NCBI GenBank assembly: GCA_040903745.1
Contig: JBBDUV010000074.1
Location: 46,124 to 110,123 of the forward strand
DNA length: 64,000 nt
Reading direction: 5' to 3'
DNA from: M55B112 sp040903745
GTDB taxonomy: Bacteria > Bacteroidota > Bacteroidia > Bacteroidales > GCA-2748055
The notes beneath the pieces were generated by a model. The model did no database searches and had not been told where the DNA came from. It saw nothing but the letters and a program-made list of their open reading frames with translations. Within the stretch, counting starts at the first letter, position 1; each line of letters begins with the position of its first letter. A program made the position numbers and the translations under genes. This document shows positions 38,701-46,293 of the stretch, one piece after another.

Positions 38701-38847
38701 GGTATCGTAAATCACAGCCCATGCTGCATTCGTGCCCTGTGCGCTCTCAATGAACGTTGCGAGCGCCATAGCGATGATCATAATCATCAATAGAATCCCG
38801 AAAAACGGCATCCCGGTCAGAAAGGAGAGTTTTTTAAATATTTTCAT
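35785..38847 (-). CDS. ccsBA: fused cytochrome c biogenesis protein CcsB-CcsA (system II)
   Basis: This 1020-residue fusion has an N-terminal ResB/CcsB part (transmembrane helices in the first 110 residues, a large periplasmic domain, another helix near 430-450). The C-terminal CcsA part (about 700-1020) has many helices and the tryptophan-rich heme-handling motif WGRYWGWDPKETW plus flanking histidines. System II exports heme and attaches it to CXXCH motifs of c-type cytochromes. Fused forms are common in Bacteroidota and epsilonproteobacteria. Its presence implies the organism makes c-type cytochromes, such as a NrfA-type nitrite reductase, elsewhere in the genome. Confidence 0.93.
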   Translation of the reverse strand: MKIFKKLSFLTGMPFFGILLMIMIIAMALATFIESAQGTNAAWAVIYDTWWFEALFVLVLINLVGNIVRYKMYKRSKIAVFIFHISLIFMIIGGGITRYFSNEGMMHIREGNVSNTIISNKTFMDVRVTDETSELTDAEEVRLSVLTPRKFKWRGELNGKKIRIRSVDYINNAVAQYVPTPGGEPYVQLVILAGRQITAGLVSGKEVAYPGITISFNMTESEADLRLFSDGDGLTGYSDHPVSIVAMGGAETQNFTPGEAIPFEQAKLFTLNGVRLALQRYMPSAKLQFVKSGGGGQTSGLDAVKLEVELDGMKSELSVQGRSNTEGELSSVQMGSTNIACRFGSKNIQLPFVLRLEDFRIDRYPGSNSPSSFESDVVLIDMERDINEMHNIYMNNVLKHRGYRFYQSSYDQDEKGTILSVKKDFAGTVISYAGYLLLVVGMLLALVMKGTRFSAISRASARAAKTAAVLLVFLLSGTTLFAQAYPTPSREQAEEFGKLWVQGKEGRFKPMNTLSNEIMRKVVKKSKLDEKGPDQVLLGMIVYPDIWKQAPLFEVEHPELHQMLGFKGTHVSFNDFIRDGRYILSEVVNEAYKKRVQERTDLDKDVMKLDEKINVFYMVQTGAFLKIFPDPEAEDGSWLAVSDLLEHDHTVTDTLGQVFLLYTRALREKDNELASEIISFIAGKQEHDTLHELHPGKKRAEILYNRINIFQRLVRMYGIFGITLLFLQFMRIFRPRKWVEYMYKVGVIHLVAFFTVHTVFFGVRWFISGYAPLSNGYESMIFVAWITMLSGLIFARRTGFALALTAILAALSLMVAHMSWMNPDITNLVPVLKSPWLTIHVSVIMAGYGFLGLGMLMGLINLVFFTILNLSNRKRISGVVNQLTRVNHQAVIIGLYFLTIGSFLGGIWANESWGRYWGWDPKETWSLISILVYSFIVHMHRFPGMKGTYAFNLASLMGYFSILMTYFGVNYFLGGIHSYAGGASFTIPSWIFIVVLAIFALAAMAYQKQKIFNGDYLEEQ

Positions 38848-39023
38848 TGATGCTTTTTCTCATAAATCCATTGCTAATTTTATCCACTATAAAAACGACA
38901 TTTTGCATAAACTCTTAAATTACAGTTGCTTTCATCACATGTATAAAGCAACTCCTGTAATGTTAATTGGGATAGGTCATTCATTTTATTGTACAAAACT
39001 CCGTTTCTCTTCAAAAGGGTCAG

Positions 39024-41630
39024 CTAAAATAGAGAACCTATCTGATATACACAAAAGCTGGAGAACCAGGCGAGGAATGTGGTATAGAACACCACAAATC
39101 CGGCCCATTTCCAGCTACCGGCCTCTCGACCCACCGTAGCAATCACAGAGACACACGGCAGGTAGAGCAGTACAAATATCAGGAAGCTGAATGCCGCCAC
39201 GGGCGACCATACCTTCTGCCCCTTCATCTCCCCTTCCATATACTCCTGTTCCGCAAGCTTCTGCTGCAGGGAGACGGTGTTTTCCTCGCTGTCGCTTACC
39301 TGGTAGAGTACCCCCATGGTACTCACTACCACCTCCTTGGCGGCAAATCCTGCGAGCAGACTCACCCCCATCTTCCAATCAAATCCAAGCGGTCTGATCA
39401 CCGGCTCGATGGCCCTTCCCAGGGTGCCAATATAGGAGCCGGCCTGCTGCTCATTGGAGCGCGCTATTTCCAGCTCATTAATCCTCTCCCTTGAAATCTC
39501 CAGCAGATCATCCTTAAGCGGCTCCGGAACCTGTGCAGGTGGCGCCACAGACTCTTCACTTCTCTGTTCCTCTACATCCAGCCCCTGAGCAACGCCAGTT
39601 TCTTCACTTCCCTGCTCTTTTGCGAACTTCTCAGATGCAATGAGCTGTTCAATCTTATCCTGCTCAGCAGTAATCAGCGTATCGTAGTCTTTCGACATCT
39701 CTACATCTCGAGGGAAGTAGCCGAGGGCCCAGATCACCATCGAGGCTATCAGGATCACCCCGCCCATCTTTTTCAGGTATAGCACCCCTTTGAGCCACAT
39801 GTGCTTCACCACCATCCGCAGTCCGGGGGGTCGGTAAGGCGGAAGCTCCATTACAAACGGGGCCTCGCTCTTTCTAAACAACGTGGTTTTGAACACCATG
39901 GCCATCACAATGGAGAAGAGGATCCCGATGATGTACATCAGGAAGATGATATTTCCGGCCTGACCCGGGAACACGGCTCCGGCGACCAGGATGTAGACCG
40001 GCAGCCGGGCGCTGCACGACATGAACGGAATAATCAGCATCGTAAGGATCCGGTCGCGCTTGTTCTCAAGCATCCGGGTGGCCATGATCGCAGGAACGTT
40101 GCACCCAAATCCCATGATCAGGGGGATAAATGATTTACCATGCAGCCCGAACATATGCATTACCCGGTCCATGATAAAAGCAGTACGTGCCATGTAGCCG
40201 GTATCCTCCATGAAGGAGATAATGAAAAAGAGGATCAGGATGTTGGGTAGAAAAACGATTACGCCCCCCACACCGCCAATCACCCCGTCGATCAGGAAAT
40301 CGTGCACCATCCCATCGGGCAGGAGTCCGGAGAGTCCGCTCCCCAGCCAGTCAACCCCTGCTTCGATCCAGTTCATTGGATACTGTCCCAGGGAGAAGGT
40401 AGCATGAAACATACCAAACAGGATCAGCATAAAGATCAGAAAACCAAAACGCTTGTGGGTCAGCACCCGGTCAATTTTTTGTGTCCGCGACAAGGCGCGG
40501 TCCTGTGTTCCCTTTTTATAGGTCTCCTTCAACGCCCCTGCGATAAATGCATACCGGGCGTTGGAAATAAGTGTCTCCGTATCCTCTTTAAAAAGGTCCT
40601 CCAGGCGGTTCACCTCATCGGAGATCACGGGCCTTACCTCCTCAAATCCGGGTAACTGTCCAAGGATATGCATGCTGTAATCGTCACGCTCCAGCGCCCT
40701 TATGGCATAATACCGGAGGTGCTGACCCTCCATCTGCTCCTGGTACTGTTCCAGCTGCTTCTCGATCTTGTTGATCGACTGCTCCAGCTCCTTGCCGTAG
40801 TTGATATGGGTGTGCCTGATCACCGGTTCACGCTCCTCATACACCTCGATGATCCGGTTGAGGAGCCGGTAAACCCCCTTGCCCCTGCGGCCGATGGTGG
40901 GAACGATCGGAATTCCGATCAGGTTTCCGAGCATGGAAATATCCAGTTTGTCGCCCCGTGCCTTCAGTTCATCATACATGTTCAGTGCGATGATTCCCTG
41001 CACCCCCATGTCGATGAGCTGGGTGGTAAGGTACATGTGCCGTTCGGGGTTCCCTGCATCGACCACATTCACGACGATATCGGGACGGGTACTGTTGAGG
41101 AAGTTCCTCACGATCACCTCATCTTCAGAATAGGCCGAGAGGGAATAGGTTCCGGGCAGGTCGGTAAACAATATCTCATATCCCTTGTAGGAGAAGGTGG
41201 TCTCCTTCAGTCCGACCGTAACCCCCGAGTAGTTGGCTACCCGCTCATTGGATCTTGACAGCCGGTTGTATAGCGTGGTTTTACCACTGTTGGGATTTCC
41301 CAGCATTGCCACGGTGATCTTTTTTACCCCTTCCCTGCCATTTCCGTTTCCTGAACTTTCCTTGTAGATGGGACTGAAAGGATCCTCTTCGATCATCTTT
41401 TTCGGCATCCCCACCGACACATCGATCAGCATCGCCTCACTGCGCCTGAGTGATACCGTACCAGACATGATCCGGTATTCGACCGGTCCCCTGAATGGCA
41501 TTGACTTTACCACAGTAACCCCCTGCCCCCGGATAAAGCCCATCTCCGTGATGCGCTTTCTGAAAGCCCCAGTTCCGTGAATTCTCGTGATTACTGCGGA
41601 ATCGCCTGTCTGTAAATCGTTAAGCGTCAA
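39024..41630 (-). CDS. feoB: fused ferrous iron transporter FeoAB
   Basis: The protein starts with a FeoA SH3-like domain (residues 1-75) fused to FeoB. The G-domain has GNPNSGKTTLYN (G1), DLPGTYSL (G3) and NMYDE (G4), and the membrane part has paired Gate domains and the FMEDTGYMAR motif. FeoB moves Fe2+ into the cytoplasm. FeoA-FeoB fusion is typical of Bacteroidota. The start codon is TTG (41628-41630), which overlaps the permease stop in a TTGA arrangement. Residues about 663-702 form a Glu/Ser-rich insert with two similar EEQRSEES-type units between membrane segments. Iron uptake thus shares an operon with the upstream metal permease. Confidence 0.94.
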   Translation of the reverse strand: MTLNDLQTGDSAVITRIHGTGAFRKRITEMGFIRGQGVTVVKSMPFRGPVEYRIMSGTVSLRRSEAMLIDVSVGMPKKMIEEDPFSPIYKESSGNGNGREGVKKITVAMLGNPNSGKTTLYNRLSRSNERVANYSGVTVGLKETTFSYKGYEILFTDLPGTYSLSAYSEDEVIVRNFLNSTRPDIVVNVVDAGNPERHMYLTTQLIDMGVQGIIALNMYDELKARGDKLDISMLGNLIGIPIVPTIGRRGKGVYRLLNRIIEVYEEREPVIRHTHINYGKELEQSINKIEKQLEQYQEQMEGQHLRYYAIRALERDDYSMHILGQLPGFEEVRPVISDEVNRLEDLFKEDTETLISNARYAFIAGALKETYKKGTQDRALSRTQKIDRVLTHKRFGFLIFMLILFGMFHATFSLGQYPMNWIEAGVDWLGSGLSGLLPDGMVHDFLIDGVIGGVGGVIVFLPNILILFFIISFMEDTGYMARTAFIMDRVMHMFGLHGKSFIPLIMGFGCNVPAIMATRMLENKRDRILTMLIIPFMSCSARLPVYILVAGAVFPGQAGNIIFLMYIIGILFSIVMAMVFKTTLFRKSEAPFVMELPPYRPPGLRMVVKHMWLKGVLYLKKMGGVILIASMVIWALGYFPRDVEMSKDYDTLITAEQDKIEQLIASEKFAKEQGSEETGVAQGLDVEEQRSEESVAPPAQVPEPLKDDLLEISRERINELEIARSNEQQAGSYIGTLGRAIEPVIRPLGFDWKMGVSLLAGFAAKEVVVSTMGVLYQVSDSEENTVSLQQKLAEQEYMEGEMKGQKVWSPVAAFSFLIFVLLYLPCVSVIATVGREAGSWKWAGFVVFYTTFLAWFSSFCVYQIGSLF

Positions 41631-42898
41631 CGCTGCTTCTTACCTTTAAAAATGTAACCCAATGATTCGACCTTCTTTCTCACCTCCTCCGCGGACACTG
41701 TACCGCCAGATATCCGCAACTCATCGCCCGATGGATCCGCAAAGATATCAAGATCTTTGTCAATTTCCCTGATCCCGTTTTCAACGGAGGCTTTACAATG
41801 GTTACAGGTCATCCCCTCCACAGTATATATTTGTGTGTTTTTCATATTGTATGAATTATTTGCGTTACTCATATTGGCACGTCGCTCCAGGTATTTCTGA
41901 ATGTATCCGTTGATGATCAGCAGGATCAGCAGGATTCCGGAAATCAGTTTCACCCAGTATCCCCAGTGCGTTCCGTGGTCGTGCGCTCCGTGATGCAGAT
42001 CGGGCATGGATGACATGATCCAATCACGTGGGATCAATTCATTTACCATTGATCCGAACAATACCGCTCCGCCGACGATGCTCAGCATATAGAGCCAGAA
42101 TACCCTTCTTCCCATCGTGTTGCTGATCACCGCCATGGTGGCAGCGTTGGTGGCCGGTCCCGCCATCAGGAATACAATTGCTGCACCGGGCGACAACCCC
42201 TTCAGCAATAATACCGCCGCAATGGGAATGGATCCTGTGGCGCAGACATACAGGGGGATGGAGGCGACCAGGATCAGCAGCATGGAGAGGTACTCGTTGG
42301 AGACCGTCTCCACGAAAAAGTTTTCGGGGATGACCACTGCCAGGAAGGCGGCGACCAGGAACCCGATGATGAGCCATTTACTGATGTCCTGCAGCATCTC
42401 CACGAAGCCGTAACGGAGCATCTCCCTGAAAGAGCGCACACCATTCTCGTCCTGCTTTTTTAGTTGTTCGGATGCTGCGATGCTGCCACCAAGGTAATTG
42501 GTAAGGCTGCCGCCTAGGATGCCCGACAGCAATGCGATAATGGGACGCAGAATAGCGAGGGGCAGCCCGAGCATCGCGTAGGTGGCGATGATCGAGTCGA
42601 CTCCCGTTTGGGGTGTCGATACCATAAACGAGACGGTGGCGCCCCTGGAGGCTCCGCTCTTATAAAAACCGATCCCTGCCGGCAAAACACCGCACGAGCA
42701 CAACGGCATGGGCACCCCCAGCAGAGAAGCGTTCAGCACCGAACTGAAATTTGAACCGCCAATATATTTCTTGATGATCCTGCGCGGGAAAAAGACCTTC
42801 AGGATCCCTGCAAAGAGAAAACCGATAAGCAGGTAGGGGGCCATCTCCAGCAGGAGCACCCACATTTCATTGAAAAAGCTTGTAATAAATTCCAACAT
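41627..42898 (-). CDS. SO_0444-type Cu/Zn efflux permease with C-terminal HMA domain
   Basis: The membrane part of about 340 residues belongs to the ArsP/DUF318 permease family (PMPLCSCGVLPAGIGFYKSGAS, the CSCG motif typical of this group). It is followed by a histidine-rich loop (DLHHGAHDHGTH) and a C-terminal heavy-metal-associated domain with the CxxC motif GMTCNHCKAS. ATG 42898 is preferred to 42904 because a GGAGG site lies 9 bases before it and only 3 before the earlier one. It is first in an operon with feoAB and sits behind a promoter overlapped by a palindromic operator. The direction and metal (Cu/Zn by family name) are inferred. Confidence 0.85.
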   Translation of the reverse strand: MLEFITSFFNEMWVLLLEMAPYLLIGFLFAGILKVFFPRRIIKKYIGGSNFSSVLNASLLGVPMPLCSCGVLPAGIGFYKSGASRGATVSFMVSTPQTGVDSIIATYAMLGLPLAILRPIIALLSGILGGSLTNYLGGSIAASEQLKKQDENGVRSFREMLRYGFVEMLQDISKWLIIGFLVAAFLAVVIPENFFVETVSNEYLSMLLILVASIPLYVCATGSIPIAAVLLLKGLSPGAAIVFLMAGPATNAATMAVISNTMGRRVFWLYMLSIVGGAVLFGSMVNELIPRDWIMSSMPDLHHGAHDHGTHWGYWVKLISGILLILLIINGYIQKYLERRANMSNANNSYNMKNTQIYTVEGMTCNHCKASVENGIREIDKDLDIFADPSGDELRISGGTVSAEEVRKKVESLGYIFKGKKQR

Positions 42899-42930
42899 CT
42901 TCATCGCCTCCCTTTGATTTAAATCGGCTA

Positions 42931-42953
42931 CAAAGATATTAGAATCAATCTAA
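42931..42953 (-). promoter_or_regulatory. promoter -7 element with overlapping DtxR/MntR-type operator
   Basis: Minus-strand TATCTTTG (42931-42938) is an exact Bacteroidota -7 element about 33 bases upstream of the permease start. Abutting it, 42939-42953 is an inverted repeat TTAGA-5-TCTAA, placed between the -7 and -33 positions where a repressor would block polymerase. TTAG-type palindromes of this form are typical of DtxR/MntR-family metal-dependent repressors. The regulator is inferred. Confidence 0.55.
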
Positions 42954-43128
42954 ATAAATAAATTTTAAAGTGTTAAAAGTGTTGGCCGAACCCAGTAGGA
43001 AGGTCGGGGATAGCAGAACTAAAGGCGGTAAGGAGTGTGCTATGGGGATGAATAAGTATTTTCATTGGATAATCGGTGGATTATTCCCTGGAATTTATGA
43101 AATTTGTTTTATACTAAACCGCAATGCC

Positions 43129-44259
43129 ATGCTTAAATGCTTTTTATTGATGGTCGCTCTTTCAGCATTTGTTTCAGCCGGAGCGCAAAATATCGATTAT
43201 ATCGTACATTCGATCGAGTACAAAACGCCTGTTACCGCGGTAAATGTATCGCCCGACAGCAGGTGGATCCTGGCGGGATTTGAAGATGGCACGCTACGTG
43301 TATTGAAGGTGAATACTTATGAAGAGGTTTTGGTTGTTGAAAATGCCGGAACAGCAGCGATTTACGATATTGAGATGAGTCCGAAGATGGATGTGATCTT
43401 CCTGGCCACGGGGAACCGCGTGATGCTTTATGATACAACCGGTACCCATATTATTAACTGGTCGCACCACAAAAATACCCTGTGGAGCATGGACATACAT
43501 CCAACAGGGAAGTATATCGTGAGCACAGAGGTGAACAAAACTTTTCAGCTGATCGATGTATATGAAGGGAACATCGAGGAGAGCATGCGGGCCCACGAGG
43601 ATATCACCCTGGCCGTGGCCTTTAGTCCGGATGGCCGGCAGATCGCCAGTGGCTCCAACGACAAAACCGTATTGTTGTGGGACCTTGAAACGCGGGAGGT
43701 GACAGGCAGGCTTTACGGACATTCAGGGAATATATACGATGTGGCATTCAGTCCGGACGGAACGCTGGTTGCAGCAGCATCGCAGGACAAATCGGTGCGG
43801 ATCTGGAACATCGCAGAAAACAGGCTCGTTCATCTGCTGAAGGGTCACCGGGACATGGTCCTTGAGATCGAATTCAGTCAGGACGGACACTACCTGCTGA
43901 CTGCATCGGCCGACCATGCGATTAAGCTGTGGGACGTGGAATCGGGCGATCAGCTCTTTCCCTATTTGGAAAATGAGGGGAGCATCCCCGATATCGCTTT
44001 CCTGCCCGGGGGCAAAAGATTTGTCAGTGCAGGGATGGACGGCAGGCTAACCACATGGGAACTCCACCCGGAGATTTTCGTAATGAAATATTTTGGGGAG
44101 GAGTATGAAAAAGAATTGAACGAAAACCCGCTCTTCCTGCCGCGGCAGAACAGGGAGAAGAGGGCCGATTATGAGCTTCGCGTGATGGAGGCTGAGAAGG
44201 TGAAGGAGGATATTATACAAAAATACTACATACAGTATCTTGGAAACACCAAATATTGA
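43129..44259 (+). CDS. exported WD40-repeat beta-propeller protein
   Basis: ATG 43129 is chosen because it begins a signal peptide (MLKCFLLMVALSAFVSAGAQ); the open frame runs back to 42970 but the extra part is not signal-like. The 376-residue product has seven WD40 blades, clearest at SGSNDKTVLLWDLE, ASQDKSVRIWNI and SADHAIKLWDVE, so it should close as one seven-bladed propeller. A charged helical tail (EKELNENPLF...EKVKEDIIQKYY) follows. It probably serves as a periplasmic protein-interaction platform. No partner is evident from the neighbours. Confidence 0.82.
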   Translation: MLKCFLLMVALSAFVSAGAQNIDYIVHSIEYKTPVTAVNVSPDSRWILAGFEDGTLRVLKVNTYEEVLVVENAGTAAIYDIEMSPKMDVIFLATGNRVMLYDTTGTHIINWSHHKNTLWSMDIHPTGKYIVSTEVNKTFQLIDVYEGNIEESMRAHEDITLAVAFSPDGRQIASGSNDKTVLLWDLETREVTGRLYGHSGNIYDVAFSPDGTLVAAASQDKSVRIWNIAENRLVHLLKGHRDMVLEIEFSQDGHYLLTASADHAIKLWDVESGDQLFPYLENEGSIPDIAFLPGGKRFVSAGMDGRLTTWELHPEIFVMKYFGEEYEKELNENPLFLPRQNREKRADYELRVMEAEKVKEDIIQKYYIQYLGNTKY

Positions 44260-44478
44260 AAAATACTTTATGCCCAAGCCAGGACAGCTATACATCCATG
44301 GCTGCATTTCGTCAAAGACGCAGGGAACTGAATGGATGACCAGCTCGCTGCAGTCGATCTAAATTTCAACTTTTGTAGTTGAACACCGGAAACTATGGGC
44401 CTGAGCTCCCGACCCACTATCTCGCCTGCATATGTCAGAAAACAGTCTGGCGAAATGGATTTTTTCTGGATGAACCAT

Positions 44479-44486
44479 TACTTTTG
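44479..44486 (+). promoter_or_regulatory. Bacteroidota -7 element upstream of tnaA leader
   Basis: TACTTTTG exactly matches TAnnTTTG. A start of transcription 6-7 bases on would fall almost at the ATG of the short leader frame. No -33 TTTG box at the usual spacing. Confidence 0.35.
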
Positions 44487-44491
44487 CACCG

Positions 44492-44575
44492 ATGGAAAGT
44501 AACCTTGCCATAGACTACTCCAAACTTCGTTACCGCTATATCAAGAAGCGGGATGTATACCCCTGCCCTGCCTGA
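44492..44575 (+). CDS. candidate 27-residue leader peptide upstream of tnaA
   Basis: A short open frame starts right after a promoter-like element. The peptide holds four tyrosines, several arginines/lysines, and ends YPCPA then TGA. It lies 110 bases upstream of tnaA and is followed by a G+C-rich, hairpin-prone stretch. The E. coli tryptophanase operon is controlled by the 24-residue TnaC leader, which needs a tryptophan; this peptide has none, so it is not a TnaC homologue. It may be a different leader or chance. Confidence 0.25.
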   Translation: MESNLAIDYSKLRYRYIKKRDVYPCPA

Positions 44576-44684
44576 TCGCCTGGTCGGAAAGAAGTGATCT
44601 GCCGGCCCCGGTGCGCGATCCCCCGGTACCGCCCCTGCTTGTATTAATATTGATATCTTCCAACCATCTTACATCGCAAATATA

Positions 44685-46067
44685 ATGGAACTTCCCTACG
44701 CAGAGCCCTACAAGATAAAAACCATTGAATCTATTCATAGAAGCACCTCCGAACAGCGCAGGAAATGGATTAATGAGGCGCGGTATAACCTGTTTTACCT
44801 CGACAGCGACCAGGTGTATATCGATCTGTTAACCGATTCCGGGACCGGATCGATGAGCCAGGAGCAGTGGTCGGCGATCATGTCGGGCGATGAGTCGTAT
44901 GCCGGCAGCCGCTCGTTCATCGAACTGCGCGAAACCATCCGCGACCTAACAGGGTTTCAGCATGTATTGCCCACCCACCAGGGGCGGGCCGCGGAGAATG
45001 TTCTCTTTTCTGCGACCGTGAAAGCGGGAGATGTGGTCCCTGGGAATGCCCACTTCGACACCACCAAGGGACATATCGAATTTCGCGGGGCACGGGCGGT
45101 CGATTGCACCATCGGTGAGGCATCGCGCACCGACCTGTATCACCCGTTCAAAGGCAATCTGGACATAGGGAAACTCGAACAGGCAGTTGCACAATACGGA
45201 CGTGAACGGATCCCCATGATCATCGTCACCATTACCTGCAACTCAACGGGCGGGCAACCGGTGAGCATGGAAAACCTGAAGCAGGTAAAAGCATTTGCCG
45301 GGAGCCAGGGAATTCCTGTTTTCTTTGACTCGGCGCGATTTGCAGAGAACGCCTATTTCATAAAAACCCGCGAAGAGGGGTATGACGGTATGGATATCCG
45401 GGAGATTGTACGTGAAATGTTCAGCTATGCCGACGGGATGGCCATGAGCAGTAAAAAGGATGGCCTGGTGAATATCGGTGGTTTCCTGGCCATGCGGGAA
45501 CACGACCTGTACAAAAGGACATCACATTTTAATATCATGTTCGAGGGGTTTCTCTCCTATGGGGGCATGGCGGGCCGTGATATGGCGGCGCTGAAGGTAG
45601 GACTCATGGAGGCAACCACGTTTGAGTTTCTCGACAGCAGGATCAGGCAGGTGCGCTACCTTGGAGAACAATTAAAAGAGTACCACATACCAGTCCAGGA
45701 ACCTTTCGGGGGCCACGCGATCTTCGTAGATGCAAAAAAATTCCTGCCCGAGGTGCCACGGGAGGAATATATCGCGCAGACCCTCGCCCTGGAGCTCTAT
45801 CTCGAATCGGGCGTACGTTCCGTTGAGATCGGCACGCTGCTGGCCGACCGCGATCCGGATACAAGGGAAAACCGGTATCCCGGACTTGAGCTGGTAAGAC
45901 TCGCCATACCACGCAGGATATACTCGCGGAACCATATGGACTATATTGCCGCAGCTTTGAAAAATGTCTACGACCGACGGGATTCAATCCGTTCGGGCTA
46001 CAGAATCGTTAGTGAGGCGCAGATCATGCGGCATTTTACTGTCGAGTTGGAACCGTTGAATCAGTAG
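44685..46067 (+). CDS. tnaA: tryptophanase (L-tryptophan indole-lyase)
   Basis: This 460-residue PLP-dependent beta-eliminating lyase shows IDLLTDSGTGSM, PTHQGRAAENVLF, DSARFAENAYFIK and the PLP-lysine motif MSSKKDGLVNIGG. It splits tryptophan into indole, pyruvate and ammonia. Tyrosine phenol-lyase is the alternative in this fold family. I prefer tryptophanase because the sequence closely matches my memory of Bacteroides-type TnaA, including MELPYAEPYKIK, NAHFDTTKGHIE and the RHFTVELEPL end. The pyruvate and ammonia would feed the fermentative metabolism suggested by the 50-56 kb genes. No tryptophan permease is adjacent. Confidence 0.87.
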   Translation: MELPYAEPYKIKTIESIHRSTSEQRRKWINEARYNLFYLDSDQVYIDLLTDSGTGSMSQEQWSAIMSGDESYAGSRSFIELRETIRDLTGFQHVLPTHQGRAAENVLFSATVKAGDVVPGNAHFDTTKGHIEFRGARAVDCTIGEASRTDLYHPFKGNLDIGKLEQAVAQYGRERIPMIIVTITCNSTGGQPVSMENLKQVKAFAGSQGIPVFFDSARFAENAYFIKTREEGYDGMDIREIVREMFSYADGMAMSSKKDGLVNIGGFLAMREHDLYKRTSHFNIMFEGFLSYGGMAGRDMAALKVGLMEATTFEFLDSRIRQVRYLGEQLKEYHIPVQEPFGGHAIFVDAKKFLPEVPREEYIAQTLALELYLESGVRSVEIGTLLADRDPDTRENRYPGLELVRLAIPRRIYSRNHMDYIAAALKNVYDRRDSIRSGYRIVSEAQIMRHFTVELEPLNQ

Positions 46068-46293
46068 GCAGAAACTTTTTTTTTATTGACTCATACATAG
46101 ACCGACTGCTTGTTGCATATTGCCGGTAGTCATGAACATAACCCACTCAGTTTTGTCTACTCACTTGTATTTTCAAATTAAAAGTAGACCTTTGTCGACT
46201 GAAATCAGAGGCGTTATTTTACCTGCTATGCATGGTTCCTTAATACCCCAATGATTTTTCTGATATAATTGGTACCAAAAAGCAACTATTCCT

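Larger units (their letters stand above)
44260..44684. other. Leader region upstream of tryptophanase
   Basis: A 425-base gap with no long gene. It holds a TACTTTTG promoter-like element (44479-44486), a 27-codon open frame (44492-44575) and a G+C-rich segment with self-complementary CCGG-type stretches at about 44600-44637, together resembling a leader/attenuator layout. Confidence 0.4.

Noticed and set aside
44685..46067. Tyrosine phenol-lyase instead of tryptophanase
   Set aside because: Length is similar, but the substrate-loop and terminal sequences fit Bacteroides-type tryptophanase better; not excluded.
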